A stretch of DNA of 64,000 nucleotides from Ascaris suum (GCA_013433145.1 CM024172.1:11556053-11620052), one strand, 5' to 3'. Counted from the first letter of the stretch, positions 50,037 through 63,915 are shown. Notes: generated from the letters alone by a model not told the origin. Program-made: numbers and translations.

Positions 50037-50904
50037 TTCTATTCAGGTTTTCATGATAGATGCTGCAATTGATAATGCCCAATTTTATTGCTAAATACTC
50101 AGTTGTTTTTTCGCTCGTTTCACTTGTCTTTGATAATATCGCCTTATTGCTCACCAAAAATATATCCACAGGTGATTTAAAAAATTTCACCTACAAAATA
50201 CATTAAATTGCACTTTCCCAACCATCTTCCCTCCGTTCCTTTTCTCTTCTAATCAACATCAGTTTCCTCGTCGGTTTTCGCATTCATTTTCCGTTACGCT
50301 TATCTTTGTTTTCCCTCTCTCATATTTATTTATCAACCATGTTCACATTTAAAAATCACATCCAATCAGGATAATATTCTACTAAAAACTTTCTACTCGT
50401 ATCTTACCTTAAAAATCTAAGATGAAGCTGAGGCTTGAGATTAAGCTACAATTTAAGATCAAGCTGAAATGCATAAATTTGTGTGAAAATGCGCCACGTA
50501 TTTGTGCAGTTGTAGCTTTGAGTAAATTGAAAGAAAATTGCGGCAATGATAGAAAATTTAATTTTTAAGTTATAAGGCGAAGCAAACATAAATTTTGATT
50601 ACATTTATTATTCATGAATACAAATTTCGACGTGTTAAATTTACATTGCGCAATATGTGTAAAATGTTGCAAGATGTCATCTCATCATTTAAGCGTTTCG
50701 ATTGTGTAATTTCTTTATCGTTCGAATGCCACTTTTACATTTTCAACTATTAATTCTCCTATTACCTGGACTTTTTTCACTACTTGTACTCGAAGACGGC
50801 ACTCCTCGATTATTCTGTAAATGTCACTAGCTCTTCCACTTATTCCCAACTATTTGCTATTTGTTGATCGTCTTTGTGTTCATACTGAAACGAAATGGAA
50901 AGTG

Positions 50905-50960
50905 TGGGGGGGGGGGGGGGAGGGGGTGAGGAAGAGAGTTGGAGGGGAGGAGGTGGGAGG
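50905..50960 (+). repeat. G-rich tract with 14-bp G homopolymer
   Basis: A long G-run followed by GAGG/GGAGG units over 56 bp on the sense strand, about 930 bp before exon 20. Confidence 0.9.
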
Positions 50961-51886
50961 TAAGAGCGATTAAACGCCATAAGGATTTTCAGCCACTTTC
51001 TTCAAACATTAATTGTTACATCTCTCTAGGAGCTAGTAAATATGCTTACATTATTCTCATTCACTCATCGCATCGGTGCTTGTCTTAATTTCTTATCAGA
51101 AGAAGTAAGCAAACTTAGCTTTTATCTTTTTACACCTTTTCAAATCTGCTTTGCAAAAGTGCATTATTGCAATGTCATATCTGAATATATTCATGTTTAT
51201 TTATCTATTCATACATATTTTGTGTCATATTTCCATATAGTCCGCAAACTTCGCTTAAAGTCAGAGACATTAGAAGGTGCTAAGAAAATCAGGGGCCTTT
51301 TGCACTTAAAATTGAGCCATACAAAAGCGAACATTTTCGTAACTAAATTGTAACGACGATGAACCAATTGAATTTAAAAGCATTCTTTCGCATATTTTAC
51401 TCTTTTCTTTTATAGCTAACTTAAGAGGCATATTGATCAAATGACGAAAGTGCAAAATCGCATATTATATGAGCTCCTTTAGACTTGCTTTCCAATTTTG
51501 TAATGCGATATAAAACATAATTCGTTTGAACGCCCTATGGTCAAAAGTTTGACCGTAATAGATTTCCGAGCTAATACTTATTTCATGAATATTCCGGAGT
51601 ACTGCCAAATTTCGGAAAGCCGTCAAAAATCTCTTATTGCCGTATCGATCGATATATTAAAAGCTATTCTCTATAAAATATGGTCATATTATCTGATAAA
51701 ATAAGTTATTCTGTGATAAAACAGGTGTATTTGATTTTTAAGCGATGACTTTCATCGTCCTTCAAGAAATCTTCGATATTCTCGTAGAATTTTCTAAAAA
51801 ATTCTATGGCTTTCATTTTCGAACCGAGTGAAAATTGCTTTCAAAAAAAAAAGATTTCTTCCAACCGATAAGAATGCTATTTTGAG

Positions 51887-52016
51887 GTTGAAACGTTCAC
51901 CGGCGATGATGTTGGCTAATGGAGCTCGTTCACAATCAACCACCGATACAACAAATCATTTCGATTTTAGCAATCATGTCTCAATTTTCACACCTACCAC
52001 ATCGGCTATTAAAGAG
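51887..52016 (+). CDS. Exon 20: last confident exon in the window
   Basis: The 130-nt exon ends at AAAGAG|GTAGGT (phase 0), residues 1248-1291. It is entered in phase 2 after CTATTTTGAG, another GAG acceptor. It reads LKRSPAMMLANGARSQSTTD and then TTNHFDFSNHVSIFTPTTSA and IKE, consistent with the Thr/Ser linker. An alternative in-frame acceptor at 51852-51853 (an AAG after an A-run) would add 11 residues but has a poor upstream tract. The gene must continue, since no stop follows in this exon. Confidence 0.72.
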
Positions 52017-53511
52017 GTAGGTCCTCTCAAAATAGTATTGCTTGCTGCCTCAATGTATAGATCCTTGTTTGTTGATTGCATGCAGGCATATTTTGTTTAG
52101 ATATCTTTGCAGAGAAGATCCGTTTATGGACCGTTTGTTTTGAGATGTTCAATTTGTAACTTATCGCGAGATATAGATGTAGTGGAGAAGCGTTTAACAC
52201 GGTCGTCCGATTCTCACCTGAGTCTGAGGTTTCAACGAAGCTGATCTCATCGTTTTTATTTATTTCGCTTACGAGAGCGAAACGTTTGCTTTATTCAGCG
52301 TCATATGATCAATGAAGCATTCCAATGCTTGTCAGCTTTTGGAGCGTATTCAGCTTACCGTTATAATTTAGTTTCAATTAAGCCTCATCCTCGAATAACA
52401 TCCTCTACAAATTTTCAAGGGAAGTAGTAACAATCGCCTCAAGCAAAACTATTCTCTTTTCAATAAACCAATATTCAAAAAATTCGCGAAATTGAAACCC
52501 TGGAGCGTTTTATTCGTGGTGAGTCGTCACACTGCGCATGTGTTTTTCAATTTCCAACAGCACTGCATGCAGAGTGCTTCAACGTTGTGATTCTTTCTGT
52601 TGCTTTCAGGTATTTCAGGTTCGGCGAATTAAATTTAGCAATGAATAAATGAAAATTTCTCTGGGCACATTTTGTTGCCTCATTTTGTTTAGTTTCTAAG
52701 AATGTGTTTATATGCTACAAGATGTACCGAAAATCTCTAAGTGTAACCTGAAGGAGACGATTTTTACCTTTTGCTTGAAAGTCCCATCATTCCACAATTA
52801 TTTAAATTGTCCCTCTCAATTTTAGCGCATCAACTTAAAGGCGAACGAAGACCTCTACAACAATACATTGCAGTACAATGCTGAAATAAATGTGCTGCTA
52901 TTGATGACTTATAAAATTTGAGCATTTCCATGCATCCTCTTTCTTTTCTCAGTTTATTTTGTTCATTATTTCAAAATGCAATTAAAACTTCGTTGTCATC
53001 GTTTTCAAAATGTATCTCCATTGTAATCGAAATAGACATTAGCAAATGACAACTAACCTAATTGTGCTGTTATTATTTGCTCTAAAATTTCAATTATTCG
53101 TCGAAATGATAGAAAAGATTTATGTGTATTTTATCTGAGTGATATTTATTTAAATCAGACGAATGATCGCCAATAGCCATTCGATGTTAACGCTTTTTTT
53201 TAACGTATATTATCCTAAATAGTAGATATTGTTTGTCATATTTTGAGCCTTCGCATGTTCAATTTCAATTGTTTTCGACTGAGTTTTGTTATTGCATAAA
53301 GCGCCTCATAAGAGAGGCAACTTGCATAATTTCAACGGCATTCTAGCTTCAACGATATCTAAACATCGAATTTTGTTGGTCCCTGAAAAATTGGGCAGTA
53401 ATCATTTTGCAAATATTACGGATTGGCAAAAGACATGCTAAGCTAATTTCCATCGACCATCTTGTCTTAATTCAAATCGCTTTCCAGTTTCAACGAACGA
53501 TTGACCCATTA

Positions 53512-53639
<128 letters not shown>

Positions 53640-55323
53640 AACTTCATAGACGGTGTTTTTCTTTTTTAAACCTCTTATCGATAAGTAATTTATTTTATAG
53701 TTTCGAGCGCTTTCGATACTTCTGTATGTTTCATAACACAAATGATCAGTTTAAAGTTCAATTAGCGAAAACAGATATTTATGTACAACGGTCATGTCAA
53801 AACTATTCATTCAACATTGCGTTTAGTTTATTTGGAATGGTCTCTTTATTTTTATACTTATTCCATCAGTCGTATATGTGATTTCATTATTTCACCTTTA
53901 CATGTCCAATAGTGAAACAATCATAGGGTAAATTGCATCGTTATGAATAGCTATTTTTTGATCAAGGAATTATTCAGTTTCATTCACCTATTCACGAAAT
54001 AATCAAAAGTGAAGTCTCGGAGTAACTACCTTACAGGTTGCATTCATTATTTGCGTTACTTTCATTATTTATTAAATAAATTTTGTTGAAAATTTCGTGA
54101 AATCTATTATATTTCCTTTCGCAGTTCCACTTTTAATAGCAACATATTGCAGTATTTTTCACTAACATCAAGTTTCTAAATGTAACTTTTGCAGCTATAG
54201 CGCATTTCACCTGTTCACTTTTGCATTCATTTTCGTTTTCGATAAGGCAGCTAAATTTTCTTGCATACGATGACGGGATGAGGCTACTCTTTGCCTGGAC
54301 GATGCCGAATAATCGTGATATCCTCTGGTTCTGAGATCACTCAAAAATGTCGTTTGTACGACTTGTAATTATAAATTCTTGTTCACCAGTAGCGTGATAG
54401 CTCGTCAACAAATTGTAGAACTATAATATTAACCTCATATTTATACTAACCTCATATTTACTTCATAATACACCTTTTCCTGGCATAGAAAAAATGGATG
54501 AAGTTTGAGGTCATTGCAATTTTCATCTTAATGTTGAGGAAAATTGCGATGACCTGAAACAATATGAAATAAGAAATTAGCAAAATATAGACATAATTTC
54601 AATCATTGAAATGTGAGAAGTTTTTAATGAGTTGTAGAACTCATGCAATGGCGCAATTACGAGGGTTATCCATTTGTAAAACGCAAATTGCTTTGAACGC
54701 TTCGTAACACAAAATAACCAATAAATAATCCTAACATATTCATTTCGCCAGAAAAAAAATCTTTAGGAGCTATCGAAGAAAACTTCTATTGTACGCTCAT
54801 CGCGATTAAGATCGAGCATTTTTATCATCAGTTCATATCTCTTGATTTTTAGGAAAACGATTTCTTAATGTCCACTTATATCAATAAGAAACGATTTGCC
54901 TCAAATAGTAATATTCTATTCTAGAATATACCGTATTCTTGTAATGTGCACCTCTGTGATGTTTGTGGAACAGTTAGGTAGAGCAATTAGCTGTAACGTG
55001 GAAATCCATTGAGCAGACGTAATTTTTAATATTTTAGGCCATCTTTATTCTTCAATGAGCTGTAATCTAAGCATGAATTTTGATCAATAGGCACTATTAC
55101 GAATGTATGGCAGGCATCTATGTGCTCATTTTATATGATTCTTGAGGATACCAATTTTACCTGAATCTTCATAATAAGTTTGGAAGATTTCGATCTTGAC
55201 ATGACCAATTTTCGTAGCAAAGTCGAATAGATGGGCAAGATGAGTTCGAAAAAGTACCGAATTTTTCCTTTTTTATTTATGCCCTAATATGCCCATCAGT
55301 GAAAATATAAGTTTTGCAGACTC

Positions 55324-55361
55324 ATGCTGAAGTATTACGTATATATAATACGTAAATAAAT

Positions 55362-55413
<52 letters not shown>

Positions 55414-55449
55414 TTATTTACGTATTATATATACATAATACCGCAGCAT
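55324..55449. repeat. Inverted repeat (39-bp arms) enclosing a (TA)n core
   Basis: Left arm 55324-55362 and right arm 55411-55449 are reverse complements apart from three mismatches. They share ATATATAATACGTAAATAAA. The 48-bp core is nearly pure TA. The whole 126-bp unit can form one long hairpin. It resembles a miniature inverted-repeat element or a palindromic microsatellite; no clear target-site duplication was found. Confidence 0.85.
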
Positions 55450-55455
55450 AAATCT

Positions 55456-55461
<6 letters not shown>

Positions 55462-55519
<58 letters not shown>
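55462..55519. repeat. (TA)n microsatellite, 58 bp
   Basis: Perfect alternating AT repeat 12 bp after the palindromic element. Confidence 0.97.
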
Positions 55520-55520
<1 letters not shown>

Positions 55521-56161
55521 CATACGGAATAAAATCTCAAAATAATAAAATATGGCATAAACTGCGCTGCGCCAGGGTTGTTATGGCCAAGCAAGTTGCA
55601 GTGGTGATTGGATTTGTGATTTGGGGATGGTTATTGGATGCATCGTATGATTTTATAGTGTTAAAGCGGGCATACTTCTTCGAACACTCCTTAGGGAACG
55701 AGTGAGGCATCCTAAGTGGCTAGGCTGACATCAAATATGATTATTTCGGGGCACTTAAGTTGTCGGCGAGGGGAATGTTATGGATGCCGACGCTTCATCT
55801 ATCGTGTTTTGCGTATTTCTCGAAAGTTGAATTGAAAGTTTTCTCATTGATCCGATGGAATTTTTGATTTCGCCTCCAGAAATGAATGACTTAGATCGAT
55901 AATTTCGACATGTTTGGCCTATTCGAAGCTTGAAGGAATAAAGGTCAAGTAGAGATGATAAGAGAATGATAGAGTTATGAAAATCTCTTTTCTCTCCTCA
56001 TATATAATATTTTTTGCGTTCGCCGGCAAGTAGTTTTGTTGAAGTTACGTTCAAATCTCCAGCAAGTTTCAGTTTTTCATGATGGAATTATTGGAATGAG
56101 TTTCTTTCACCCATAATCAAATAATATTGCATTTGTTCTCCTTAAAATTGATCTCTTACAG

Positions 56162-56209
56162 CTGGACAACTCAGCTACGGAATACTTCCAAACTCTGTCA
56201 TCACATTAG
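56162..56209 (+). CDS. Weak candidate terminal exon
   Basis: After ATCTCTTACAG in phase 0 (as exon 20 requires) the sequence reads LDNSATEYFQTLSSH and then TAG at 56207-56209. The acceptor is good and the peptide polar, but 15 codons is too little to judge. The nearest AATAAA is far away (56977-56982). It could be the 3' end of an isoform or chance. Confidence 0.2.
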   Translation: MDNSATEYFQTLSSH

Positions 56210-58121
56210 CGATCTTTGTTGTTCTAGTTATTTATCAGCACACTGTCTTAACAGTTGTCATATAATTAGAAGTCAAACTACTTCTCTTGATTTTTATGAT
56301 CCGTAGTGATCAAGTTTAAGGAGAGCGGGACTGATGGGAGCGATACATAAGAAAGAAAATATCAACGATTGTAATGACAGATCTACTTACACATATCATG
56401 CAAGCGATAATATCATCACGCACACGCGTATGCACATATTTCATTGTAATACTTTTACTAGTCGATGTGTGTTGTCGTTCGATACCCACGACTTCTGCGT
56501 TTTCTAAGCATTTTCGCTTAACATTGGTTTGGAATTTATTAACATTTCGTTGCATACATATATTCACTTTCTAGAAAGTACTAACTCATTTACGTAAGAA
56601 GTTTATGCAGCTGTGTTGCCTTATCGAAACAGTCGTCTGTCGTATCCGTTAGCAATAATAATTCATGGCTATACCCGCAGTTATTCCTTATTTTGTGATG
56701 AATGGAGAAGAAAGATAGGAATATTGGAGTTATCAATTAGTTAAAGCTTATAAACAGCATATAAAACAAGGCGAACACAAATGATTCTTTAAGTGTTCTA
56801 AAATAAGAGAAATTAAACGAGAGATTTATGGGATTACTCCATTCATTCTTACCAGCTAGCTGATCTTAAGAGGAATAATTTTAGGCTAGTGTTAAAACAA
56901 CTGAGAAAACTATTACGAGCATTAGACTCAGGTTTCGATGGAGCATATGAACTTATGAAAAAACTGCACTATATTTAATAAACAAAGAAGCAATGAAATG
57001 GTTTTTTTTTTTTTTTTTTTTTTTTTGCTAATACACACCTATCGCCGATATAATTGCATAGAATGATAAAATAAACGACGATATCATAAATATAAAGACG
57101 ACAACATCAATGCTTATAAGTGAGCGTTTAGGAAATCTTTCTCCTAGCTGAGCTTACATTATATCAAAATTTGATGATTTATGCGGCGCAAGATGATTGA
57201 ATTCAAACGAGATTTATTCGTCTTGAATTTTTTTTTTGTGTTTTGTTTTCTTTAATTGATGACGAAATTGAAAACCTATGACAGCATAGCAATTAGATTC
57301 CGCCAAAAACACCTCAAAGTCGATTTAATTCTTTTGCGATGCTTAAGCAATAGATCCGGTTTAATTTCAACGCCGATTTGGATAATATTTTGAACCAGAA
57401 TTCACTCGAACGCATTTTGGATATTACTTTGATGTTTGGAAGTATCAAAGAGTATTCATCGCATGCTTGGTCAACGGATGGTCAAATACCACTAAGGACA
57501 AAGCTTGCGTAGAGGATTTGTAGAACTGGATAATCACAAGGTTATGATAGATTCTCTCATTTTTCTTTTGAATATTGGTTGAATCGGTTGGCTTAGCGAA
57601 GGCATCGTAAAAGAAAAAAAAAACCACATACCGCATTACTTTCATTGCCATGCATTCGCACCTTTTCTTGGAGACTATTAAGATTCGCTGACCTTGCTTC
57701 TGCAATGTGGGCATGGGCACAAACAACATCAATTTCCGCAAGACTATTTTTTTTTTGCTCCATATAAGCCCTACTTTCGGATGCCTCAAACATATCCCTT
57801 GCGCTTTAAATTGGACTCATCAGTTACTCAACAAATACGGTGCTTCCTTGATTTTCCGTTTCCGGTTCTGCTATCTGCAACATTATGTCTACGTCTCTTT
57901 TTGTAAGTGTAAATTAAATGCAGCCTTTATCTACCTGCAAATTCAATCCTTTATTTCATGCTCTATTTCATTTCTCATTTATTTCGAGAGGTATAACTCC
58001 GACCTCTGATTTTTAATCTCTGATTTGATACCATGATATTTTGTGTTCGATCGTTTTTTGTAAATCCCATCTTCCGTTTCTTCATTTAGCTTTTGCTTTA
58101 CTTTTTGTTCCCACACTGCTT

Positions 58122-58124
<3 letters not shown>

Positions 58125-58202
<78 letters not shown>
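58125..58202. repeat. (TA)n microsatellite, 78 bp
   Basis: Perfect alternating AT repeat. Confidence 0.97.
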
Positions 58203-58205
<3 letters not shown>

Positions 58206-59733
58206 ATTTGATGTAGTTGTCTATATTTATATATAGATGGGAGATGGAATTTATATAGTTATAGATGGACCGGAAGTTAGGATTTGTTCTTACTGCACAC
58301 TTGGAAATGCAAAATTGAGGATTTCAGCAAGAAAGGTATCGTCATTGAAAAAAAAAGGCATCGTTGCGCACTCATTGCTGTGAAATTATTGTTCTGCAAA
58401 AACTCATTACTGATTGAAATGTGTTTTTTTTTATTTTTTTAATTCCTTTTTTTTTCTCTTTGAGGCGGCAAATTCGCTCACAACGATAACGCATAAAAAT
58501 GCTCATAATTGCACGGAAATATTCTAGCCATATTACTCTCAAACTATAGCCGATTCATATCGACAACAAATTGTTATATAACACAAAGTTCTTTACACTA
58601 ATATTAGTTTTATTCTCGTTGTTTTACTCGTCATTCTTTTTCTCTTCAAAAACGCGTAAATGGAATTCGCTTACCTCGATGAAAATTCAATGATATCTTT
58701 CTATATTAGCGAATTGTCGACTTTCAAAGATCATAAACACTTTAGAATGCGTGTTTTATGATAGTTTCGTCGAAGGATTTTTTTTTCTAATTACAAACAT
58801 ATCAATATTGATATGAAATGATGATTTCTTCCGAAGATTATTTGTAATTTATCTAATAGTGGAAATTTACCTAATTACCGGTCATTTACTACAGCATCTA
58901 TTATATCGCTATAGCACAAACAAATGGAAACCTCATTATTCGCCTTTAACTATTGCTTTCGTTAAGCGAAATTTGCAAATTTTTTTCGCTTATTGAAAAT
59001 TTCCCTTTGAAGCAAATTCAGCATGAACGAAATCTACGCTCCATTTGGCGATATATTAAATTATTTCACTAGAAATTAAACAATGTATTAGTGATGTTGA
59101 CTCAATAGCTTCTTTTTTTTTTTCGTATTAGCCCATTCATATTAAATGTTTGACGAAATATTCAACGGCGATAAGAAAATGCTAGGATAATATATCTTCT
59201 CGCGAAACTAACTGCCTTTGAAATCTCCTAGCAAAGGAAAAAAAAAACTTTTTTTTTCAGCTTCGCTAGATCCATTCTGGATGCGAAATTCAGTTAAAAC
59301 TTTCATGAGATCATAAAGAGATTATAATTGAGAATTTAAAATAAACAACAATTGAATCAGAATTAAATGAGCAACACTAGAGCAGAATATATTCATCAAT
59401 TTCATTGTTTTAGCGTTTATAGGTTTCTAATCAAAACCGTCGGTCAGGTGAGTATATTTAAGTATGGGAAGAGATATGAATCATCATTAAAGACGTTTAA
59501 AGATGTGCAAATAAGGATGCTAGCGAAGTGTATTCATTGCAGTATTCTAATTGTCAACATCTCATGGATCTGATGAGTGGAACTATCGGTTCCCTAAGAA
59601 ATTGCAATTCCGAAGAATACGTTTAAAATGCCTCTCCTATCCCGAAGTATGCGCGATCAACCCAATGGGTTTCACAAAATTGGACGGTGTTTGTGTCGTT
59701 GATGATGCTTCGTATGTAAGAACAAGGGCCATG

Positions 59734-59767
59734 AAGGAGGGGGGAGGGGGTAGGAGAAGGAGGTGAG
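59734..59767 (+). repeat. G-rich tract
   Basis: GGAGG, GGGG and GGGGG runs followed by GGAG units on the sense strand, at the upstream edge of the GC-richer segment. Confidence 0.85.
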
Positions 59768-59799
59768 GACATTCGTATTTGTTGGAAGCAACATTTGAA

Positions 59800-60550
59800 T
59801 GTGACGCAGGATGCGATGGTGGTCGAATTGCGTAAGGAAGCAACATCGAAAAGTGCAGACAACGCGGGGGAGTCGTGTAGTGCTTGGGCCACGTACGTGT
59901 GTGCGTGTATCGACGTCTGGCATCAGTAGATGTAGCCCAAGGGAAACGAGAATATATTGAACGCTGTGCAGCGCAAACGTTTCGAGCACTAGTAGCGTTA
60001 AGCGGTCCCCAAAAGCGCTTAGCTGCAACGCGTATGCGGGTTATCGTGACTGCAGGCTAGCTCCAGCAGCAGTCGCCAGCCATCTGCCACCAACGCCTTC
60101 GGGAGACGTCGTCCAGCACGTCGCCATATCTCGTCTCGCTAGCACATACACACACACACACATACACACACACACACACACACACATACACACACTCGCT
60201 CACACTAAAACCGCGCTTTGCACGCTGCCTCCAGCCCACCATTTCACTTCGGCCTCTAGGTGCGCGTTCATGCGGCAGCTTGTAGCACATGCTTCTCTAA
60301 GTAAACGAGTCTAGCTAGTGTCGTCGTGACCTCTGCTCTTCCGTTCCACATTCTAACATCTGTCCTCAGGCATCATCAAACCGTCGAAATTTGTGGAAAC
60401 AGCACACGTCTGAAAAGCGTGCGATCACGATTTACGCATAAAAAGGGCGTCTTGACTATAACACGGTCACGCCTCATAACGTCCATCGCTGCATTGACGT
60501 TAAAGCGAATGCGACAATTACGGCACGGTAATAATTTACGCTTACTATAG
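59800..60550 (+). promoter_or_regulatory. GC-richer segment, possible internal promoter or 5' exon
   Basis: This stretch has visibly more G, C and CpG than the AT-rich DNA around it and contains a (CA)n tract. An exon-like piece lies between TCTGTCCTCAG (ending at about 60369) and CGGCACG|GTAATA (about 60529/60530). It is open only in phase 2, whereas exon 20 ends in phase 0, so it does not fit as the next coding exon. A non-coding first exon or promoter of a shorter isoform is one explanation (inference). No core promoter motif was identified. Confidence 0.3.
60141..60195. repeat. (CA)n microsatellite with TACA interruptions
   Basis: Alternating CA repeat, interrupted twice by CATA. It creates Val-Cys open frames on the opposite strand that are not genes. 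Confidence 0.92.
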
Positions 60551-60967
60551 TTATTTCAGCCGTTTCATATTGCGCCCGTGAAGATAAGATTGTTTATATT
60601 TGAATAAATTATAAGACTTCACAGTCGATAAATCGGCAACTGTTAGTAAATTTTTTCGCCGATTTTTTTACCCCCTAATTTAAAAAAAAAATAAGACAAC
60701 ATCGGGGATATTTGGCGAGTTGCCAAGCATATATTGCTGCTATGAGGGGATTTTCCCATATTGCGCAATGCAATAATTGCGCAATGGCTAATTATGATTG
60801 AAATTATCCACGAAGAAATAATTTTACACTATAAAGAGTGAGCAATATTATTATAATTCCTGTCATTATCACCTAGAGAACCTATAGTACAAGATCAACG
60901 AATGACTTTACCACCTGAATCAATCAAACTTTGCGATGCTGAATTGTTGTAAGGAAACTTTTTTTTG

Positions 60968-61010
60968 AGAGAGAGAGAGAGAAAAAGAGAGAAAGGAAGA
61001 GAGAAAAAAA
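60968..61010. repeat. (GA)n-rich purine tract
   Basis: GAGAGAGA followed by A/G-only sequence. It is the origin of the Ser/Leu/Phe-rich frame on the opposite strand. Confidence 0.85.
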
Positions 61011-63645
61011 ACATGAGAGATCACTAAAAAAAATCGCTGTAAGCGAAAACTTACAGGATCCATTTAATAGAGTGTTTTGCTTAAGTATCTGTGGAATTAA
61101 AAAAATCATTTCGAGAAATCTATCATGAAGATTGACGGGGAAAATTATCGACTGATTTCAGTTTTATCGAAAAATATTGGACTATCTTTGATAAAGAATA
61201 CCTGATTTTAAAAGACTTTGGAAAAAAAAAGTAATGTTTTCTCGCTGAGAATTTCAAGCTTAATCTGTGGAATGGATCTTTGAACTTGGCTCAATTAAGA
61301 GGCCAAATAATCATATAGCTTATAGAACCTGCTTTTAATTTTGCTAAAATTATATGAATTGCTGAGGCCGTTGAAGAGCTGGTATCAGTTTCCCATATAA
61401 ATGACTTTCGCGTATTCGTTTGGAGCTAGTTAAATGCCAGTGGCTCCATAACGGAGTGGAATTTTTTATTTGTTTCCAGAATTGGGCGTATTCTGTCTCT
61501 CGTCTCATCCCTATCAGCCACCCCCCTCTCCTCGTTTGTTTGTTAGCACGTAATGCGATTGTTAGTCTGAACATCTGTGGCGTTGTACGGCAATAATTTA
61601 ACTTCGAAAAGTTGGTATGGCTGATACGAGGCGTTCGGATATGCATGGGAACTTCTGTGGTCTAGCACCATTATCGTGATCTATCGCTCGGAAACTTGAC
61701 TAGACTCCACAAGGCATACGAAGTGAATCCTTTTGCGGCTAAATAACTTCATCGGTAATAAATTGTATGAAAGATCAATTCATAGGAAAGTTTTTAATTC
61801 TTTTATCCTTATAAACACACTGATTTAACTGATTACTTTCCTAAGTGGAATTAGGAGAGCGCATATCATGCAAAAATTTCTCATCTTTTTAACGTCTTTT
61901 ACAAGGTTGATTTTAGGTGCAAAATGAGCAGATTTATTTAGTATCACTAATATTGAAATTATGCTTCCTTGAGTGAATTTTCGTTGTTGTACATCATAAA
62001 CGAATCGAAATGAATTGCTTTTTTTTTCGCGAGATATTCTATAGCAACATTTTTAGCACTTTTACAACTGAACATTTCAAGCAAGCTGCCGGATTAGACG
62101 AAAGAAAAGAGAACGGGCATAAGGCTGCGCGCATAAATCGTTGAGCGAAAGCCGTGAAGAAGTGCCTCTGCTCCGCCGAGAATCGCTGCCGCTTTCTTCG
62201 TTCTTTTTGAGACATGCTTAACATTCCAAGCAAAACATCTCTTCAACTCGATCAGCAAATCGCTAGGCATTTCCATTACTCACTGGCACTCCTCTCTATA
62301 TTCAAGACAATGAAACCGTTTGGAGAGTTTTTCTGTGGTGCGTTTTTATGTTATTAGTTGCCAATACGAAAGAAAATACATAGCCCATCCTTAAAAGTCG
62401 AAGTGAAAAAGTATGGAGTAGTACAAGGAGAGTTTAGTTGATATTACGGATTTAAGACATCCTATTTGTATAGGTATTTCAAAATAGGTTACCAAGTTGC
62501 GAACCGATAGTTTAGGATAGTCTCGATGCATAGAATGTGGTCATACGTGATAATAAGTAAAGCATATCTTTGAGATGCTTCTTGCTTCTCTCTGGAACTG
62601 AAAAAAAACGAGAAGAGAAAATTCTTTGAGGGTTTAGTGGTTGCAAAATTAGTCATCTTATGCAACTTCATCTTTGGTATATCGGAAATCACTCGGAAGA
62701 AGCCTGCCTTCAGCCGTCATATGAGGTTGTTGCTTTGCAAACTTTCCTCTTAAATTTGAAAGTTTTTATTCAAGACTCAAAGTTACACATACTTGGCTTA
62801 AATACAATGGACATAGCGGTCAGGTCTTCTCATATTGGTCAGCGAATTTTTCCTCGAATCTCCATTCGTCGAATGAGCGTTGATCTTTCAACTTATTCTT
62901 TTAAAATTTTTGTTTTTTTTGCGCTTTTTTTTTGCATACACTTTTTTCCGATGACAGAGAGCAAATTTCATATAATAAACAAAATAAGCATAATTCATAA
63001 ACTATTGGACATTTTTTTAAAAGAAACTATTGCATTTAGCATCAGTAATTTTACATGAAATTTAAGAGTTGTTGAGTGATTCTCTTGAAATTTTTGCCGG
63101 CATATCGTTAGACTTTCCGACGATTAAATCCACTCTTCATGCTTCAAATTTATTCCACATTTGGTGAGAATAAATTTTTTAAAGAATATTTATCGTCTTT
63201 AAATGTTTGAAAGATTCGAATACAAATTGATATTCACACTTTAATAATGGTAGGAATTAATGGATACCCAAATAAACGCCTAAGAATTCTTTTGCAAAGT
63301 ATTCGATAGACGCCAAAAAAAAACACTGAATGGAAAACTTGAAAGCAGTTGAGCGTGCGGATCGATATGGTGGCAGTAGCATTACGAAAATTAGAAAATG
63401 ACGCGAAGTACTTGATAGTGATTCAATGAGTGCTCTTTTTTTTGTGCTCAGAAAAAGCTTTCTAGAGTGCATTAGGGAGGAAAACTTGAATCTGTTTGAT
63501 GCTATAAGCAAAATTGGTATAGTCAAAAGTATTTTTGCATAGGGTCGAACTCTTATTGCTATATTCAACAAACAATTCTTGAATGAAATTCGATATTTTC
63601 CTGGCACCTTTTCGTCATCTTTTTTTTCGGTATAACAATAGTTTT

Positions 63646-63670
63646 GTTTTTGTTGTTGTTGTTGTTGTTT
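63646..63670. repeat. (TTG)n short tandem repeat
   Basis: Six or so TTG units inside a T/G-rich stretch. It creates a poly-Gln frame on the minus strand that lacks other coding support. Confidence 0.85.
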
Positions 63671-63843
63671 TGCTTTTCGAGATATACATAGAAAAGTGGA
63701 ATGGCCAAATCTATGTGCCGATAACAATGAAATTTTCTTGTTGAATATTAAATTTATTTGGATCCTCGTTGCTAAGCCTCCAATTTACCGCTTATATTAA
63801 GCTCATAGTTCAAGTCTTACGAGGGGAGAAATTTCTTTTGCAG

Positions 63844-63915
63844 AATACATCAAATATTGCAACCATAATACCCGAAAATTGCCTTAAACGATATCTTGAG
63901 AAAAGAAACCCATAA
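63844..63915 (+). CDS. Weak candidate terminal exon near window end
   Basis: After a good acceptor (TTTCTTTTGCAG) in phase 0, the sequence reads NTSNIATIIPENCLKRYLEK then RNP and TAA at 63913-63915. It fits the phase left by exon 20. There is no GT donor inside the frame before the stop, so it would be terminal. A gene of this type is expected to continue with folded domains, so a true end here would be an isoform end at most. Confidence 0.22.
   Translation, partial: NTSNIATIIPENCLKRYLEKRNP

Noticed and set aside
60370..60529. Coding exon with HHQTVEICGNSTRLK
   Set aside because: Open only in phase 2, while exon 20 ends in phase 0. Arg/Lys/Thr-rich composition does not match. Retained only as part of a possible 5' non-coding region.
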